Origin: Paenibacillus sp. FSL H8-0537
Lineage (GTDB): Bacteria; Bacillota; Bacilli; Paenibacillales; Paenibacillaceae
Assembly (NCBI RefSeq): GCF_038051995.1
Contig: NZ_CP150290.1
Coordinates: forward strand, 2,408,001 to 2,472,000
DNA length: 64,000 nucleotides
Reading direction: 5' to 3'
Each line of letters begins with the position of its first letter. Within the stretch, counting starts at the first letter, position 1. The position numbers and the translations under genes are program-made. Below the pieces are notes generated by a model. It made no database searches, was not told the origin of the DNA, and saw nothing but the letters and a program-made list of their open reading frames with translations. Positions 1-8,402 of this stretch are shown here, piece by piece.

Positions 1-2
1 TC

Positions 3-1139
3 TGGGGATTTGTGTGGAATGCAACGTTTTCTTTGATTGGCATTATGATCTTTACGTCTCTGCTGGATCAAAATGGCTTTTTCCGCTGGGCGGCGCTGCA
101 TATTGTGCATCGGTTTTTCCATCGGCCGCTGCTGCTGTTTACGATGCTGTCGCTGCTTGCTGCGGTGATTACGATTTTCTTCAACAACGATGGAACGATC
201 TTGATAATGGTGCCGATTGTGCTCGAAGTAACAGCGCTGCTCAAGCTGTCCCGCAAGGGAAGGCTCGCCTATTTGCTTGGAATCGGGTTGATGGCGGATA
301 CGGCCAGCGCTCCCCTGATGATGAGCAACTTGACGAATATTTTGACGGCTGATTTTTTTCATATTCCTTTTGATCTCTACGCCTCGAAAATGCTGCTGCC
401 GGGAATTGCGGCCATTGGCGCGACCATTGCCGTATCGCTGGCTTTTTTCGGGCGGATGATCAAAAATGAGGAGAGCAGGGGCGAGATGCCAAAGGTATTT
501 CCGCAGCCTGCGACCGCGCTGGGCAATATCACGCTGTTCCGGCTTTCTTGGGTCATTATCGTCATGATGATGGTCGGCTATTTGATGTCGGAGCACTTCG
601 GCGTTCCCGCCTGCGCTATTGCGCTTGGCTGTGCTGGCATCCAATGGGCCGCTTCGGCTGTTTATAAACAGGTGAATGCCAAACAGACGGTACTGCGCGC
701 ACCGTGGCTCATCATCGTATTTGCGCTGGCGATGAATTTGGTTGTGTACAGTTTGCATGTGCATGGGGCTGTAGCGTGGTTTCCGGACTTTATTTCGGCG
801 GTTTCCAGCGGCTCGCCAATGGCCGGCATATTTGGGTCAGGACTGCTGTTTGCCCTGCTGGCGGCGGCTATTAATAATCTGCCAGCGGTTCTCATATCAT
901 CGCTTGCGATCACCCAGGTGAACGGGCCTGATTATTTACCTTACGCCAGCCTGCTTGGAACGGCGATTGGGGCGAAGCTAACGCCCATCGGCTCGCTTGC
1001 TACGCTGCTGTGGCTGCAGCTAGTGAGTCAGGGAGGGGTAAAGGTGTCCTGGCGGGAGTATACGAAATATGGATTGCTGTTTACGTTTCCGATTTTGCTC
1101 ATTGCTTTACTAGTGCTGTGGCTGACCGGAGATTACTAA
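3..1139 (+). CDS. ArsB-like arsenical/anion membrane transporter, 5' truncated by the window edge
   Basis: The frame is open from base 3, so the true start lies left of the window; about 378 residues are visible against about 430 in ArsB-type proteins. The protein is highly hydrophobic, with roughly ten membrane segments. Two related half-motifs, NNDGTILIMVP near the N-terminus and INNLPAVLISS in the C-terminal half, match the inverted-repeat architecture of the ArsB/NhaD (ion transporter) superfamily. Members export arsenite or antimonite, or exchange anions, at the cytoplasmic membrane. No arsR, arsC or arsA is visible next to it, so the substrate is not settled. The next gene is convergent, only 2 bases away. 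Confidence 0.75.
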   Translation, partial: WGFVWNATFSLIGIMIFTSLLDQNGFFRWAALHIVHRFFHRPLLLFTMLSLLAAVITIFFNNDGTILIMVPIVLEVTALLKLSRKGRLAYLLGIGLMADTASAPLMMSNLTNILTADFFHIPFDLYASKMLLPGIAAIGATIAVSLAFFGRMIKNEESRGEMPKVFPQPATALGNITLFRLSWVIIVMMMVGYLMSEHFGVPACAIALGCAGIQWAASAVYKQVNAKQTVLRAPWLIIVFALAMNLVVYSLHVHGAVAWFPDFISAVSSGSPMAGIFGSGLLFALLAAAINNLPAVLISSLAITQVNGPDYLPYASLLGTAIGAKLTPIGSLATLLWLQLVSQGGVKVSWREYTKYGLLFTFPILLIALLVLWLTGDY

Positions 1140-1141
1140 AA

Positions 1142-1855
1142 TTAGCTGCGGGCGAGCAGCTTAATAGATACGATTTCGCTTAATTCGGGATCAAGATCCA
1201 GCTTGAGCAGTGTCTTAGTTCCCTCATAGGCGATAATAAAGTCGCTCTGCGACGTCGGTTTGCCAAGCGCCTTAACGGCTGCTTTGGAATGGTCGCCAAT
1301 TTTAATGCCGCTCAGTCCGGTTTTTACTTTTTTATCATACACTTCAATGTATTGAATCGTGTTTTTGTCACTTAGGCCAATAGCGAAGCCGTCATATTCG
1401 TGGACTTCAATTTTAACCTGATTTTCCTCCTCCAGCGTGTAGGAATCGAGGGCGGCACCGAAAAGCTTCGTCATGGCCGCTTTGGAATCGCCGATCGCAA
1501 GGCCGAGCAAAGCCGGCTTGGCCGCATTCCATTTTCCTTCTTCCGTTGTCTTGGCTGGCGAAGATTTATTGCTCGATAAGCCGTTTGCTGCATTCACTTC
1601 GGTACTGGCATCTACATGATCTTCTACCGCCTGATTTTGCAGAGGGCTTTGCTTTTGCTCCAGAGTGTTTTCTAAATATGTTTTTTGCGGGCTGCCCGAT
1701 TGATTGAGCAGCTGCTCAGCCGTTAAGGGAGTACTTGCGCTTTGAGCCGCTTCGCTCGGCCGAGCCATGCTTTGGCAGCCAGCTGTTGCAATGGCAATGG
1801 CTACAACTGCCGCATATTTTGCAAGTCGATAAGGTGATTTCTTCATGTTCGTCAC
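1142..1855 (-). CDS. Lipoprotein with two IGDSK-type repeats (DUF4309-like)
   Basis: The protein begins with a lipoprotein signal: basic MKKSPYRLAKY, a hydrophobic stretch and a TAGC lipobox, so it should be a lipid-anchored extracytoplasmic protein. I chose the GTG at 1855 because a GAGGAG lies 9 bases upstream; the ATG at 1846 has poorer spacing, and the longer frame to 1882 starts before that ribosome site. The C-terminal half has two related units, GLAIGDSKAAMTKLFG and SGIKIGDHSKAAVKALG, as in DUF4309/YjgB-like proteins. Between signal and repeats lies a Ser/Ala/Asn-rich linker. The function is unknown. Confidence 0.7.
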   Translation of the reverse strand: MTNMKKSPYRLAKYAAVVAIAIATAGCQSMARPSEAAQSASTPLTAEQLLNQSGSPQKTYLENTLEQKQSPLQNQAVEDHVDASTEVNAANGLSSNKSSPAKTTEEGKWNAAKPALLGLAIGDSKAAMTKLFGAALDSYTLEEENQVKIEVHEYDGFAIGLSDKNTIQYIEVYDKKVKTGLSGIKIGDHSKAAVKALGKPTSQSDFIIAYEGTKTLLKLDLDPELSEIVSIKLLARS

Positions 1856-2086
1856 TTTGCAGCGCTCCTCGCTTGTCATCAATGGATGATGCTTTTATTC
1901 TACTATAAGGTAAAACGGATGCTACTGGGAAAAAGTTTCTGTTAAGACCGAAAAAAATTGGTCAAACGACCCATTAATTCCTATGGGCGGAAACGAGAGG
2001 ACAAGTTATGCGTTTCTTATTGCGCTGCTGGCTATACCTATGGTAAGTTATCCAAAAGGAATTTTTGGTGGGGGGAAGGACATACG

Positions 2087-2656
2087 ATGGATATTTTAAA
2101 ACAACGAATTTTGGAACAGGCTTCGGTACTGTCAACGGATGTGCTTAGGCTGGATTCTATTATCAACCACCAGGTCGATCCTGCATTAACGATGGAAATG
2201 GGCCATGAATTTGCAAACCGCTTCGCTGGAGAGCAAATTACGAAGGTCATCACTATAGAGTCTTCAGGCATCCCGTCTGCTTTTGCAGCTGCTTATGTGC
2301 TTGGTGTACCGCTTGTTTTTGCAAGACGCAAAAAGACTTTAATTGCTGATAATGACGCTTATTGTGAGCGAGTCCCTTCCTTTACGAAAGGAATGGTTAC
2401 CGATATAATGGTATCCAAACAATATTTGACAAGCGACGACAAGGTGCTGTTTATTGATGATATTATTGCCAATGGCGATGCTGCTCGAGGACTTCTCAAA
2501 ATTATTGAGCGCTCTGGCGCAAAGCTTGTTGGCATGGGTGTTGTCGTTGAAAAATCGTTTCAGGCAGGCGCGCGCACGCTTCGGGAGCAAGGGGTTCGTG
2601 TAGAATCGCTCGTTAGCATCTCATCGCTTGAAGGCGGTCAAATTACATTTGAGTAA
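2087..2656 (+). CDS. xpt: Xanthine phosphoribosyltransferase, copy 1
   Basis: Transfers xanthine to PRPP to give XMP and pyrophosphate in cytoplasmic purine salvage. The 189-residue product has the type I phosphoribosyltransferase PRPP loop VLFIDDIIANGDA at residues 120-132, and the Xpt-type segments IINHQVDP (25-32) and TIESSGIPSAFA (56-67). Length matches Bacillus Xpt (about 194 aa). The start at 2087 follows GGGGGAAGGA; the frame is open upstream to 1958 but that part reads like leader sequence. There is no pbuX permease beside it. A second, diverged copy lies 0.75 kb downstream (3399-3971). Confidence 0.92.
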   Translation: MDILKQRILEQASVLSTDVLRLDSIINHQVDPALTMEMGHEFANRFAGEQITKVITIESSGIPSAFAAAYVLGVPLVFARRKKTLIADNDAYCERVPSFTKGMVTDIMVSKQYLTSDDKVLFIDDIIANGDAARGLLKIIERSGAKLVGMGVVVEKSFQAGARTLREQGVRVESLVSISSLEGGQITFE

Positions 2657-2738
2657 GATGTTCCAGAACAATTGCTCTTTCCCCGCAAGTGAAATTGGCT
2701 TATAATAAAACGTAAGTGATCGAGGGGAGGCAGAAATA

Positions 2739-3059
2739 ATGGGAAATTGGTCAGCAGAATTCATGGATGTCAAATTATCCGATGCGAAAAATCATTTTGA
2801 GCGTGCATTAGATTGCAAACATACGGAATTTGATGATTTGTACCCTTATATGATTGAGCATCCGCAATTTTTCTGGTACAAAAGATATGTAGCATGGTCA
2901 GAGCTGCTTACGATCGTGAAGCTGTTTGAAGAGCTGGATCTGGAATGGCGTGAGCCGTTTAGCGAGCGTCAAGCCGAGTACATTGGCAAGCGTGTCATGT
3001 CCTCGCGCGTGCTCGATGAGTGGTATGAGACAAATGATTCCAAGGAACATGTTGGCTAA
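2739..3059 (+). CDS. Conserved hypothetical protein, 106 aa
   Basis: A good ribosome site (GAGGGGAGG) precedes the ATG, and a strong terminator follows, so this is probably a real monocistronic gene. The product is small, acidic and rich in Trp, Tyr and Phe (for example HPQFFWYKRYVAWSELL), predicted soluble and mostly helical. I do not recognise a domain. It lies between the two xpt copies but is separated from the second by the terminator. Confidence 0.6.
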   Translation: MGNWSAEFMDVKLSDAKNHFERALDCKHTEFDDLYPYMIEHPQFFWYKRYVAWSELLTIVKLFEELDLEWREPFSERQAEYIGKRVMSSRVLDEWYETNDSKEHVG

Positions 3060-3087
3060 GGCATACGCAGATCAATAGCATATATCA

Positions 3088-3127
3088 GCCTCAATAAACG
3101 GTTCTACAGTTTATTGGGGTTTTTTTT
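3088..3127 (+). terminator. Rho-independent terminator after the 106-aa gene
   Basis: CCTCAATAAAC and GTTTATTGGGG form an 11-bp stem with a 9-nt loop, followed by a run of eight T. Confidence 0.9.
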
Positions 3128-3170
3128 CACCATATATGGGAGTGCGGCTTAAGGGGAGGAGCGTTCGTGC

Positions 3171-3395
3171 ATGGTTAGTGAGGAATTGCTGGATCAGTTC
3201 CGCATAAGCGGTGAGAAAGTGCGCGTTGTGCGCGATGGGCTGGAGATGAATGACGTCATTGGCATCGTCGTAGCTTGGGATGATGCTTCCGTCGTCATTC
3301 GCAGAGCTAACAGGCGGGTCGTCAAGCTGAGCAGAACGTATTTGTATGAGCCGGCATCTTCGGAGCGCGGCAGCATTTTGGAAGGGGAAGTATGA
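3171..3395 (+). CDS. Small conserved protein, 74 aa, first gene of the xpt2 operon
   Basis: The ATG at 3171 follows GGGGAGGAG. The sequence alternates hydrophobic and charged residues (EKVRVVRDGLEMNDVIGIVV, then SVVIRRANRRVVKLS), suggesting a small beta-barrel. No catalytic motif is visible. It ends 3 bases before the second xpt, so the two are surely co-transcribed, and the Rrf2 regulator follows. Function unknown; a role linked to purine salvage is only suggested by position. Confidence 0.6.
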   Translation: MVSEELLDQFRISGEKVRVVRDGLEMNDVIGIVVAWDDASVVIRRANRRVVKLSRTYLYEPASSERGSILEGEV

Positions 3396-3971
<576 letters not shown>

Positions 3972-3988
3972 AAAGCAGGGTGGTTATA

Positions 3989-4411
3989 GTGACTAGCAAT
4001 CGGTTTGCAGTAGCGATACACATCATGAGTCTGCTGGATTTGGATAAGGATGAGCGTTTAACATCCGACAATATTGCTGGCAGCGTGAATACAAATCCGG
4101 TTGTCATACGCCGCATCATCGGTATGCTGGCGAAAGCGGGTCTTGTGCAGACGAGCCCGGGAGTGGCTGGAGCGAGCATTACCCGCCCGCTGGACGAAAT
4201 ATCGCTGCTCGATATTTACCGGGCTGTACAATCGCAGACGCAAGAGGAGCTGTTCGCGATTCATGATAAGCCGAATCCGGATTGTCCAACTGGACGGAAC
4301 ATCCAGTCGTCGCTGGAAGAGGTTTTTGCTGAAGCGAAGCAGGCGATGGAAGACAAGCTTGCATCCATACGGCTGTCGCAAGTGACACAGAGCATCGCGA
4401 GTAAATTTTAA
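3989..4411 (+). CDS. Rrf2-family transcriptional regulator
   Basis: A winged-helix DNA-binding protein of the Rrf2/YwnA type: RFAVAIHIMSLL at the N-terminus, a helix-turn-helix around residues 25-50 (SDNIAGSVNTNPVVIRRIIG), then the wing GLVQTSPGVAGASITRP and ISLLDIYRAV. Only one cysteine (DKPNPDCPTG) lies in the region where Fe-S-binding members have three, so it probably does not carry a cluster. The GTG at 3989 fits the AGGGTGG ribosome site; a GTG at 3980 is also in frame. It ends the xpt2 operon. Confidence 0.8.
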   Translation: MTSNRFAVAIHIMSLLDLDKDERLTSDNIAGSVNTNPVVIRRIIGMLAKAGLVQTSPGVAGASITRPLDEISLLDIYRAVQSQTQEELFAIHDKPNPDCPTGRNIQSSLEEVFAEAKQAMEDKLASIRLSQVTQSIASKF

Positions 4412-4453
4412 ACAAACAAGAGCTGGGCCCATGGAGGCTCAGCTCTTGTTTGT
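4412..4453. terminator. Bidirectional terminator between the Rrf2 gene and the repeat-protein gene
   Basis: A long near-perfect hairpin: ACAAACAAGAGCTG pairs with CAGCTCTTGTTTGT around a short loop. T-rich sequence follows on both strands, so it can stop the Rrf2 transcript and the convergent repeat gene. Confidence 0.85.
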
Positions 4454-4489
4454 GTTTCTTTTGCTCAAAGGAGCAAAAGTGTTCGGCTA

Positions 4490-4714
4490 TTAACGCATGC
4501 CGCCAGTGCGGTTGCCGCCAGTGCGGTTGCCGCCAGTGCGGTTGCCGCCAGTGCGGTTGCCGCCAGTACGGTTGCCGCCAGTGCGGTTGCCGCCAGTGCG
4601 GTTGCCACCAGTACGGTTGCCGCCAGTACGGTTGCCACCAGTGCGGTTGCCGCCAGTACGGTTACCCCCAGTGCGGTTACCGCCAGTACGGTGTGAGTTT
4701 TCAATGTTAGACAT
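4490..4714 (-). CDS. Small repetitive protein with 13 (N)RTGG units
   Basis: About 74 residues: a short head (MSNIENSH), then thirteen RTGG units joined by Asn, ending MR. It is basic, with no hydrophobic core, so it is likely disordered; repeats of this kind occur in spore-coat or surface proteins, but that is inference. An AAGGGG lies 8 bases before the ATG at 4714; the ATG at 4720 is too close. Nearly all differences between units (CGC/CGT, GGC/GGT/GGG, ACT) are silent in this frame. They are also silent in the opposite-strand frame reading PPVRL, but that frame has no ribosome site. Confidence 0.6.
   Translation of the reverse strand: MSNIENSHRTGGNRTGGNRTGGNRTGGNRTGGNRTGGNRTGGNRTGGNRTGGNRTGGNRTGGNRTGGNRTGGMR
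4499..4690. repeat. 15-bp tandem repeat array, about 12.8 copies
   Basis: The unit GCCGCCAGTGCGGTT repeats head to tail without any insertion or deletion. Units differ only by single transitions or transversions at two or three fixed positions. Confidence 0.97.
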
Positions 4715-4884
4715 GTGCATTTCCCCTTTCGACTTTATAAGATACTATATGAAGCAAATCTATTATTTGTAACGAGACAATTGATTGTTTTATAGATTAA
4801 TAGGCTCTTCAAGGAATAGAGGGGAAGGTCGTGGCGAATAGACTAGAAAAATAAATGACACGCCCTAATAAAAATCTATTTCAT

Positions 4885-4915
4885 TATATAGCCTCTCGGC
4901 ATTCGCCGATGCTTG
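4885..4915 (+). repeat. Left copy of a 31-bp palindrome-containing repeat
   Basis: Contains the hairpin TCGGC-attc-GCCGA. It recurs inverted at 7710-7740 with 29 of 31 bases identical. The two copies bracket the VOC gene, the XRE gene and the transposase. Confidence 0.85.
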
Positions 4916-5005
4916 GGCTTGTATTGATTATTTTATTTTAATTGATACAATATTAATTGGCATTATTTTTAAATAATCTAATTAAAAATCTAAGGAGTGA
5001 AACGA

Positions 5006-5434
5006 ATGTCAGTTGATGTTAATCTTATTTTTAATGGGAATACTCGTGAAGCCGTTGAGTTTTACGCAGAGGTTTTTGGGATAGAAAAAACCCATTTTAT
5101 GACCTTTGGAGAAACCCCCCCTCATCCAGACTATCCGCTTCCTGAAGAAGCCAAAAATTTAGTTATGCTCTCAAGACTTAATATTGATGGAAGCAATGTA
5201 ATGTTCTCTGATGTTTATCCAGGTTCGCCATTTATTGCCGGAAATAATATAAGCCTTTCCTTAGTTAATGCTGACATGGATGGAATTAAAGCTGCATTCG
5301 ATAAACTTAAAGTAGGCGGCACTGTAGTCATGGAGCTTCAAGAAACCTTTTGGTCCAAATTATACGGTGGCTTAACAGATAAATTCGGGATTACTTGGCA
5401 GTTTAGTTACGATGATGGTTCCATGAACATGTAA
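5006..5434 (+). CDS. VOC-superfamily protein (PhnB-like glyoxalase fold)
   Basis: 142 residues with the layout of PhnB-type VOC proteins: LIFNGNTREAVEFYAEVFG at the N-terminus, NVMFSDVYPG in the middle, and ETFWSKLYGGLTDKFGITWQF at the C-terminus. Proteins of this kind are stand-alone metal-binding or ligand-binding folds; the substrate cannot be told. The ATG at 5006 lies 8 bases after AAGGAG; a GTG at 4997 overlaps that site and is unlikely. The gene is followed by its own terminator. Confidence 0.85.
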   Translation: MSVDVNLIFNGNTREAVEFYAEVFGIEKTHFMTFGETPPHPDYPLPEEAKNLVMLSRLNIDGSNVMFSDVYPGSPFIAGNNISLSLVNADMDGIKAAFDKLKVGGTVVMELQETFWSKLYGGLTDKFGITWQFSYDDGSMNM

Positions 5435-5460
5435 TTTTAAATATACACGGAACAAATATT

Positions 5461-5508
5461 AAAGGATATAGAACTTTTCTTAGTTAAGAAAAGACTCTAT
5501 ATCCTTTT
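5461..5508 (+). terminator. Terminator after the VOC gene
   Basis: AAGGATATAGA pairs with TCTATATCCTT, with an inner CTTTTCTTA/TAAGAAAAG stem, followed by T5. Confidence 0.85.
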
Positions 5509-5540
5509 TGATTGTTGAAACAGACATATATATTTAAGCT

Positions 5541-5762
5541 TCAACTTAGCTCAATTGAAATTAATTCATACAGAGCGTTCACATTACATCCAATTGTGTC
5601 GGCGATAGATATTGCGATTTTAAGAGGCATGATTCGCTTCTTATCAATAAAGTCTGTAATGCGCTCGGGCTTATAAAATAAGAGCTGTGCAAGTTCATCT
5701 ATGTTCATGCCTGCTTCAATCAATCGTTCATTAAGTAAGCATCGACCTAGCTCGAATTTCAT
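5541..5762 (-). CDS. Small XRE-family helix-turn-helix protein, 73 aa
   Basis: A single Cro/C1-type DNA-binding domain: LNERLIEAGMNIDELAQLL, then PERITDFIDKKRIMPLKIAISIADTIG. No effector domain follows, so it is a minimal regulator. AAGGAG precedes the ATG with normal spacing. It may regulate a neighbour, but no target is evident; the gene on its 3' side (VOC) is convergent with it. Confidence 0.75.
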   Translation of the reverse strand: MKFELGRCLLNERLIEAGMNIDELAQLLFYKPERITDFIDKKRIMPLKIAISIADTIGCNVNALYELISIELS

Positions 5763-6022
5763 AGTGTACTATTCTCCTTAGATTATATATAACCCTATTA
5801 TTCCCATGATAAAGCATGAATATAATTAAATTGTTAATAAATTGGAGTGAAAATGTAAATAGTATAGCGAATAGATTATAACACTCGGCATTCGAAAGGG
5901 ATTGAAGTGGATAAACACTGAAAACCAACAAAATTGAAATGGAAAAAATGGTAGATGAAATTCATTTTAATAAATGGGAAGACTTATCCAATTTTAGAAG
6001 CACTTAATAAAAAAATTTTAAA

Positions 6023-7504
6023 TTAAGCTGCTGAAGGTAAAATGAGTTGCTTCAGATCTTTCCATACTTCCTTTTGATCGAGGTACCAAGCGTCCATGTG
6101 TTGGCAAATCATTATTCCATAAACGCGCATGTACCACATCATGGAAGAACGATGACGACCGGATTCAAGCTTATAGTCCACCTTTTCCCGCTTGTTAGAA
6201 CGTTCGATGGAAGTGCGACGTTTGTAAATGAGATTCCATTTATCAGAGCCGCGAACGGTTTTTGGAAACAAGCGAAGATTATCTGCACTGTGCGTGTGGA
6301 AAGTGCGACCGTATTTGGCTTTGGAACAACCACAAGATTTGGAGCATCTCCACTTTTGCCGATTCTGAGATTGATCAAATCCGTTTGGTTTCATGAGATT
6401 ACCATTCGGACAAATGGGAACACCTTTTGGAGAAATCTGAATATCGCTTTTTGTGGCTGTATTCTTTTTACTACGGTTGTTGAGATCAATAAAGGGTTCA
6501 ATGTTTTGGTGATCGAGTAGGAGATAAATGGCTTCCGCATCATGAGCAGCATCTAGTAGCATTTTATCTACAATCCCAAGCTTGAAACGTTGATTAAATT
6601 CAATCATACTTATTACGAGACTGACAGCATCATGCCTAGAAGCGGGCTGCAGTTTCGGATACAAAGGCAAGTCGTACTTACTATCAGCTGCTGAAATCAT
6701 GTAGAGATGATGACCATTGTAATACATCTCTCTTGAGCTGTCCCAGCCTGAGTTGCAATCAGGCTGGGAGTAAATACGAGGATGATTGCAATCCGTTAAT
6801 CCTTGGGCATGACAGGTACAAGTTGACTTATTTCGCGTATAGGCAGCCGTGACAATCGGTGTACCATCACCCGCAGTACTCAGTGCGGAGAGATCGCCAA
6901 GTAAACCTAGATTTGCCGAGACGCTTAGGATTTGTGAATGGAAGAATTGAAAGAATTGAAAGAGTCGATCGGCTGGTAATTCAATCTTATGAGACGCATG
7001 ACGCATCGTCCATTTAACTAAACGTTTCACCTTGCCAGGCGAAGTGGTAGGCGCTTTTTCTCCTGTCTTCCCTTTCTTGGGTTTTGCTTTTCGTTTTTTT
7101 TGCTTCTTTGGTTTCAAGTGAATGCTACTTGCTATCCAAAGACGCTTAATGAAGTCATAGAAGGTTCCCACACCCGGAATATCATGTAAGTTAAAACCAC
7201 TTAAAATTGCATAAATAGGTGTGCGCTTCATCACATTGATCCATTCCGTAATTCCTTTCTCCGGATTAGTCATAAGAAAAATGAGATAGGAACGAAGCAT
7301 AGAAGCCGGATCGCGAGGTACGGGACCTTGATTCGAATAAAGATCTTGAAGCATGGTTGTAAGGGGTGAAAAATCCGTAACCCAAAACTAAGTAATAAGC
7401 GGCCAATCTTTGTTTACCATCACAAAGTTAGCACCGTAGTACGAACGAAACTGTTGAAGAATGAAATCTTGATACAAAACATGCGGAATAATAACAGGTT
7501 TCAA
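6023..7504 (-). pseudogene. DDE transposase with an in-frame amber stop
   Basis: The reading frame starts at a TTG (7504) with GAGGTG six bases upstream, runs 38 codons, meets TAG at 7388-7390, then continues in the same frame through 443 further codons from the ATG at 7354. The downstream part has a DDE-transposase pattern: DGTPIVTAA, MLLDAAHDAEAIY with DHQNIEPFIDLNNR, and SIERSNKREKVDYKLE near the C-terminus, plus a Lys-rich linker and a CxC zinc-like cluster. It is probably an IS1182- or IS5-like element; the exact family is not certain. I could not find convincing terminal inverted repeats. The stop makes activity doubtful unless translation restarts at 7354. Confidence 0.8.
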
Positions 7505-7709
7505 AACCAACACCTCAATGCGAAGAGATAAGGGAAATGGAGCCCCTTTCGTCGAAATTATGGTGGTGTTTTGAAAAAGTCAAGTGTTTCGAGCTATATA
7601 CGACCATATTTTAAAATATAATTTCCAATTTAAGAAAAAACAAAAACAAAAATCCCCCCACAAAGTAGGAGGGAAGTCGATTTGTTGACTGGGGTAAAAC
7701 CTTATTCCA

Positions 7710-7740
7710 CAAGCATCGGCAAATGCCGAGAGGCTATTTA
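7710..7740 (-). repeat. Right, inverted copy of the 31-bp palindromic repeat
   Basis: Reverse complement of 4885-4915 with two mismatches. It sits just upstream of the ribosome site of the GNAT gene, so it will be in or near that gene's 5' leader. Confidence 0.85.
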
Positions 7741-7763
7741 TCCTTCAGGAGGTGCTCTATGAA

Positions 7764-8339
7764 ATGAGCGAAAATCCAATTCTAATTTCTTTCAATGAAT
7801 CATTTGAAACAGAGCGTTTGCTCATTCGGGCTCCGCAGTGGGGGGACGGTATTTTTTGCAATGAGGCGATCGTCGAAAGCTTGGAGCAGTTAAAGCCGTG
7901 GATGCCATTTGCACAAACGACGCCTACCGTAGAGCAATCGGAAGCTTATGTGCGGAAGGCCCGGTTGAATTTTTTGGAGCGAACCGATTTGCCGCTGCAT
8001 TTGTTCGATAAGCATTCGGGTGAATTCGTCGGCAGCAGCGGATTGCACCGGTTTGACTGGGATGTGCGGAGGTTTGAAATCGGCTATTGGCTTAGAACGT
8101 CGCGCTTCGGCCAAGGTTTGATGACGGAGGCTGTAAATGGAATTACCGACTTTGCGATTCAGGAGCTAAAGGCTAGCCGAATCGAAATTCACTGTAATGA
8201 GATGAACCGCGCCAGTGCGCGAGTAGCGGAGCGAGCGGGCTTTACGTTGGAGGGTGTTTTGCGAAAGTCTGCCCGCGAACAGACAGGCGAGCTTGCAAAT
8301 GCTTGTGTCTATGCGAAGGTCAAAGGGTATGAATTTTAA
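7764..8339 (+). CDS. GNAT N-acetyltransferase, RimJ/RimL type
   Basis: 191 residues with the RimJ/RimL pattern: FETERLLIRAPQWGDG at the N-terminus, FVGSSGLHRFDWDVRRFEIGYWLR in the middle, the acetyl-CoA loop SRFGQGLMTEAV, and the C-terminal NxxSxRVAERAGFTLEG. Such enzymes acetylate protein N-termini, antibiotics or small amines; the substrate is unknown. The start at 7764 follows CAGGAGG; the GTG at 7752 lies inside that site. A perfect hairpin follows the gene. Confidence 0.9.
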   Translation: MSENPILISFNESFETERLLIRAPQWGDGIFCNEAIVESLEQLKPWMPFAQTTPTVEQSEAYVRKARLNFLERTDLPLHLFDKHSGEFVGSSGLHRFDWDVRRFEIGYWLRTSRFGQGLMTEAVNGITDFAIQELKASRIEIHCNEMNRASARVAERAGFTLEGVLRKSAREQTGELANACVYAKVKGYEF

Positions 8340-8363
8340 AACTTTACAAGCGAGCCAAATGTA

Positions 8364-8391
8364 AGAAAGACACCCGGCAGGGTGTCTTTCT
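8364..8391. terminator. Hairpin between convergent GNAT and GH12 genes
   Basis: AGAAAGACACCC and GGGTGTCTTTCT form a perfect 12-bp stem with a GGCA loop. The T-rich side is inside the stem, so it can act on both strands. Confidence 0.7.
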
Positions 8392-8402
8392 CGCGCTAGC
8401 TG

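Noticed and set aside
1900..2086. Purine riboswitch upstream of xpt copy 1
   Set aside because: The leader has two short alternative hairpins (GGTC/GACC and CCCAT/ATGGG) but none of the conserved purine-aptamer loop sequences; stems of 4-5 bp are too weak to call.
4497..4772. Plus-strand ORF reading PPVRL repeats
   Set aside because: It mirrors the minus-strand repeat gene and lacks a ribosome site; the minus frame has one.
5939..6007. 22-codon ORF next to the transposase
   Set aside because: Coding-like but no ribosome site and too short; could be a gene tip cut by the insertion.
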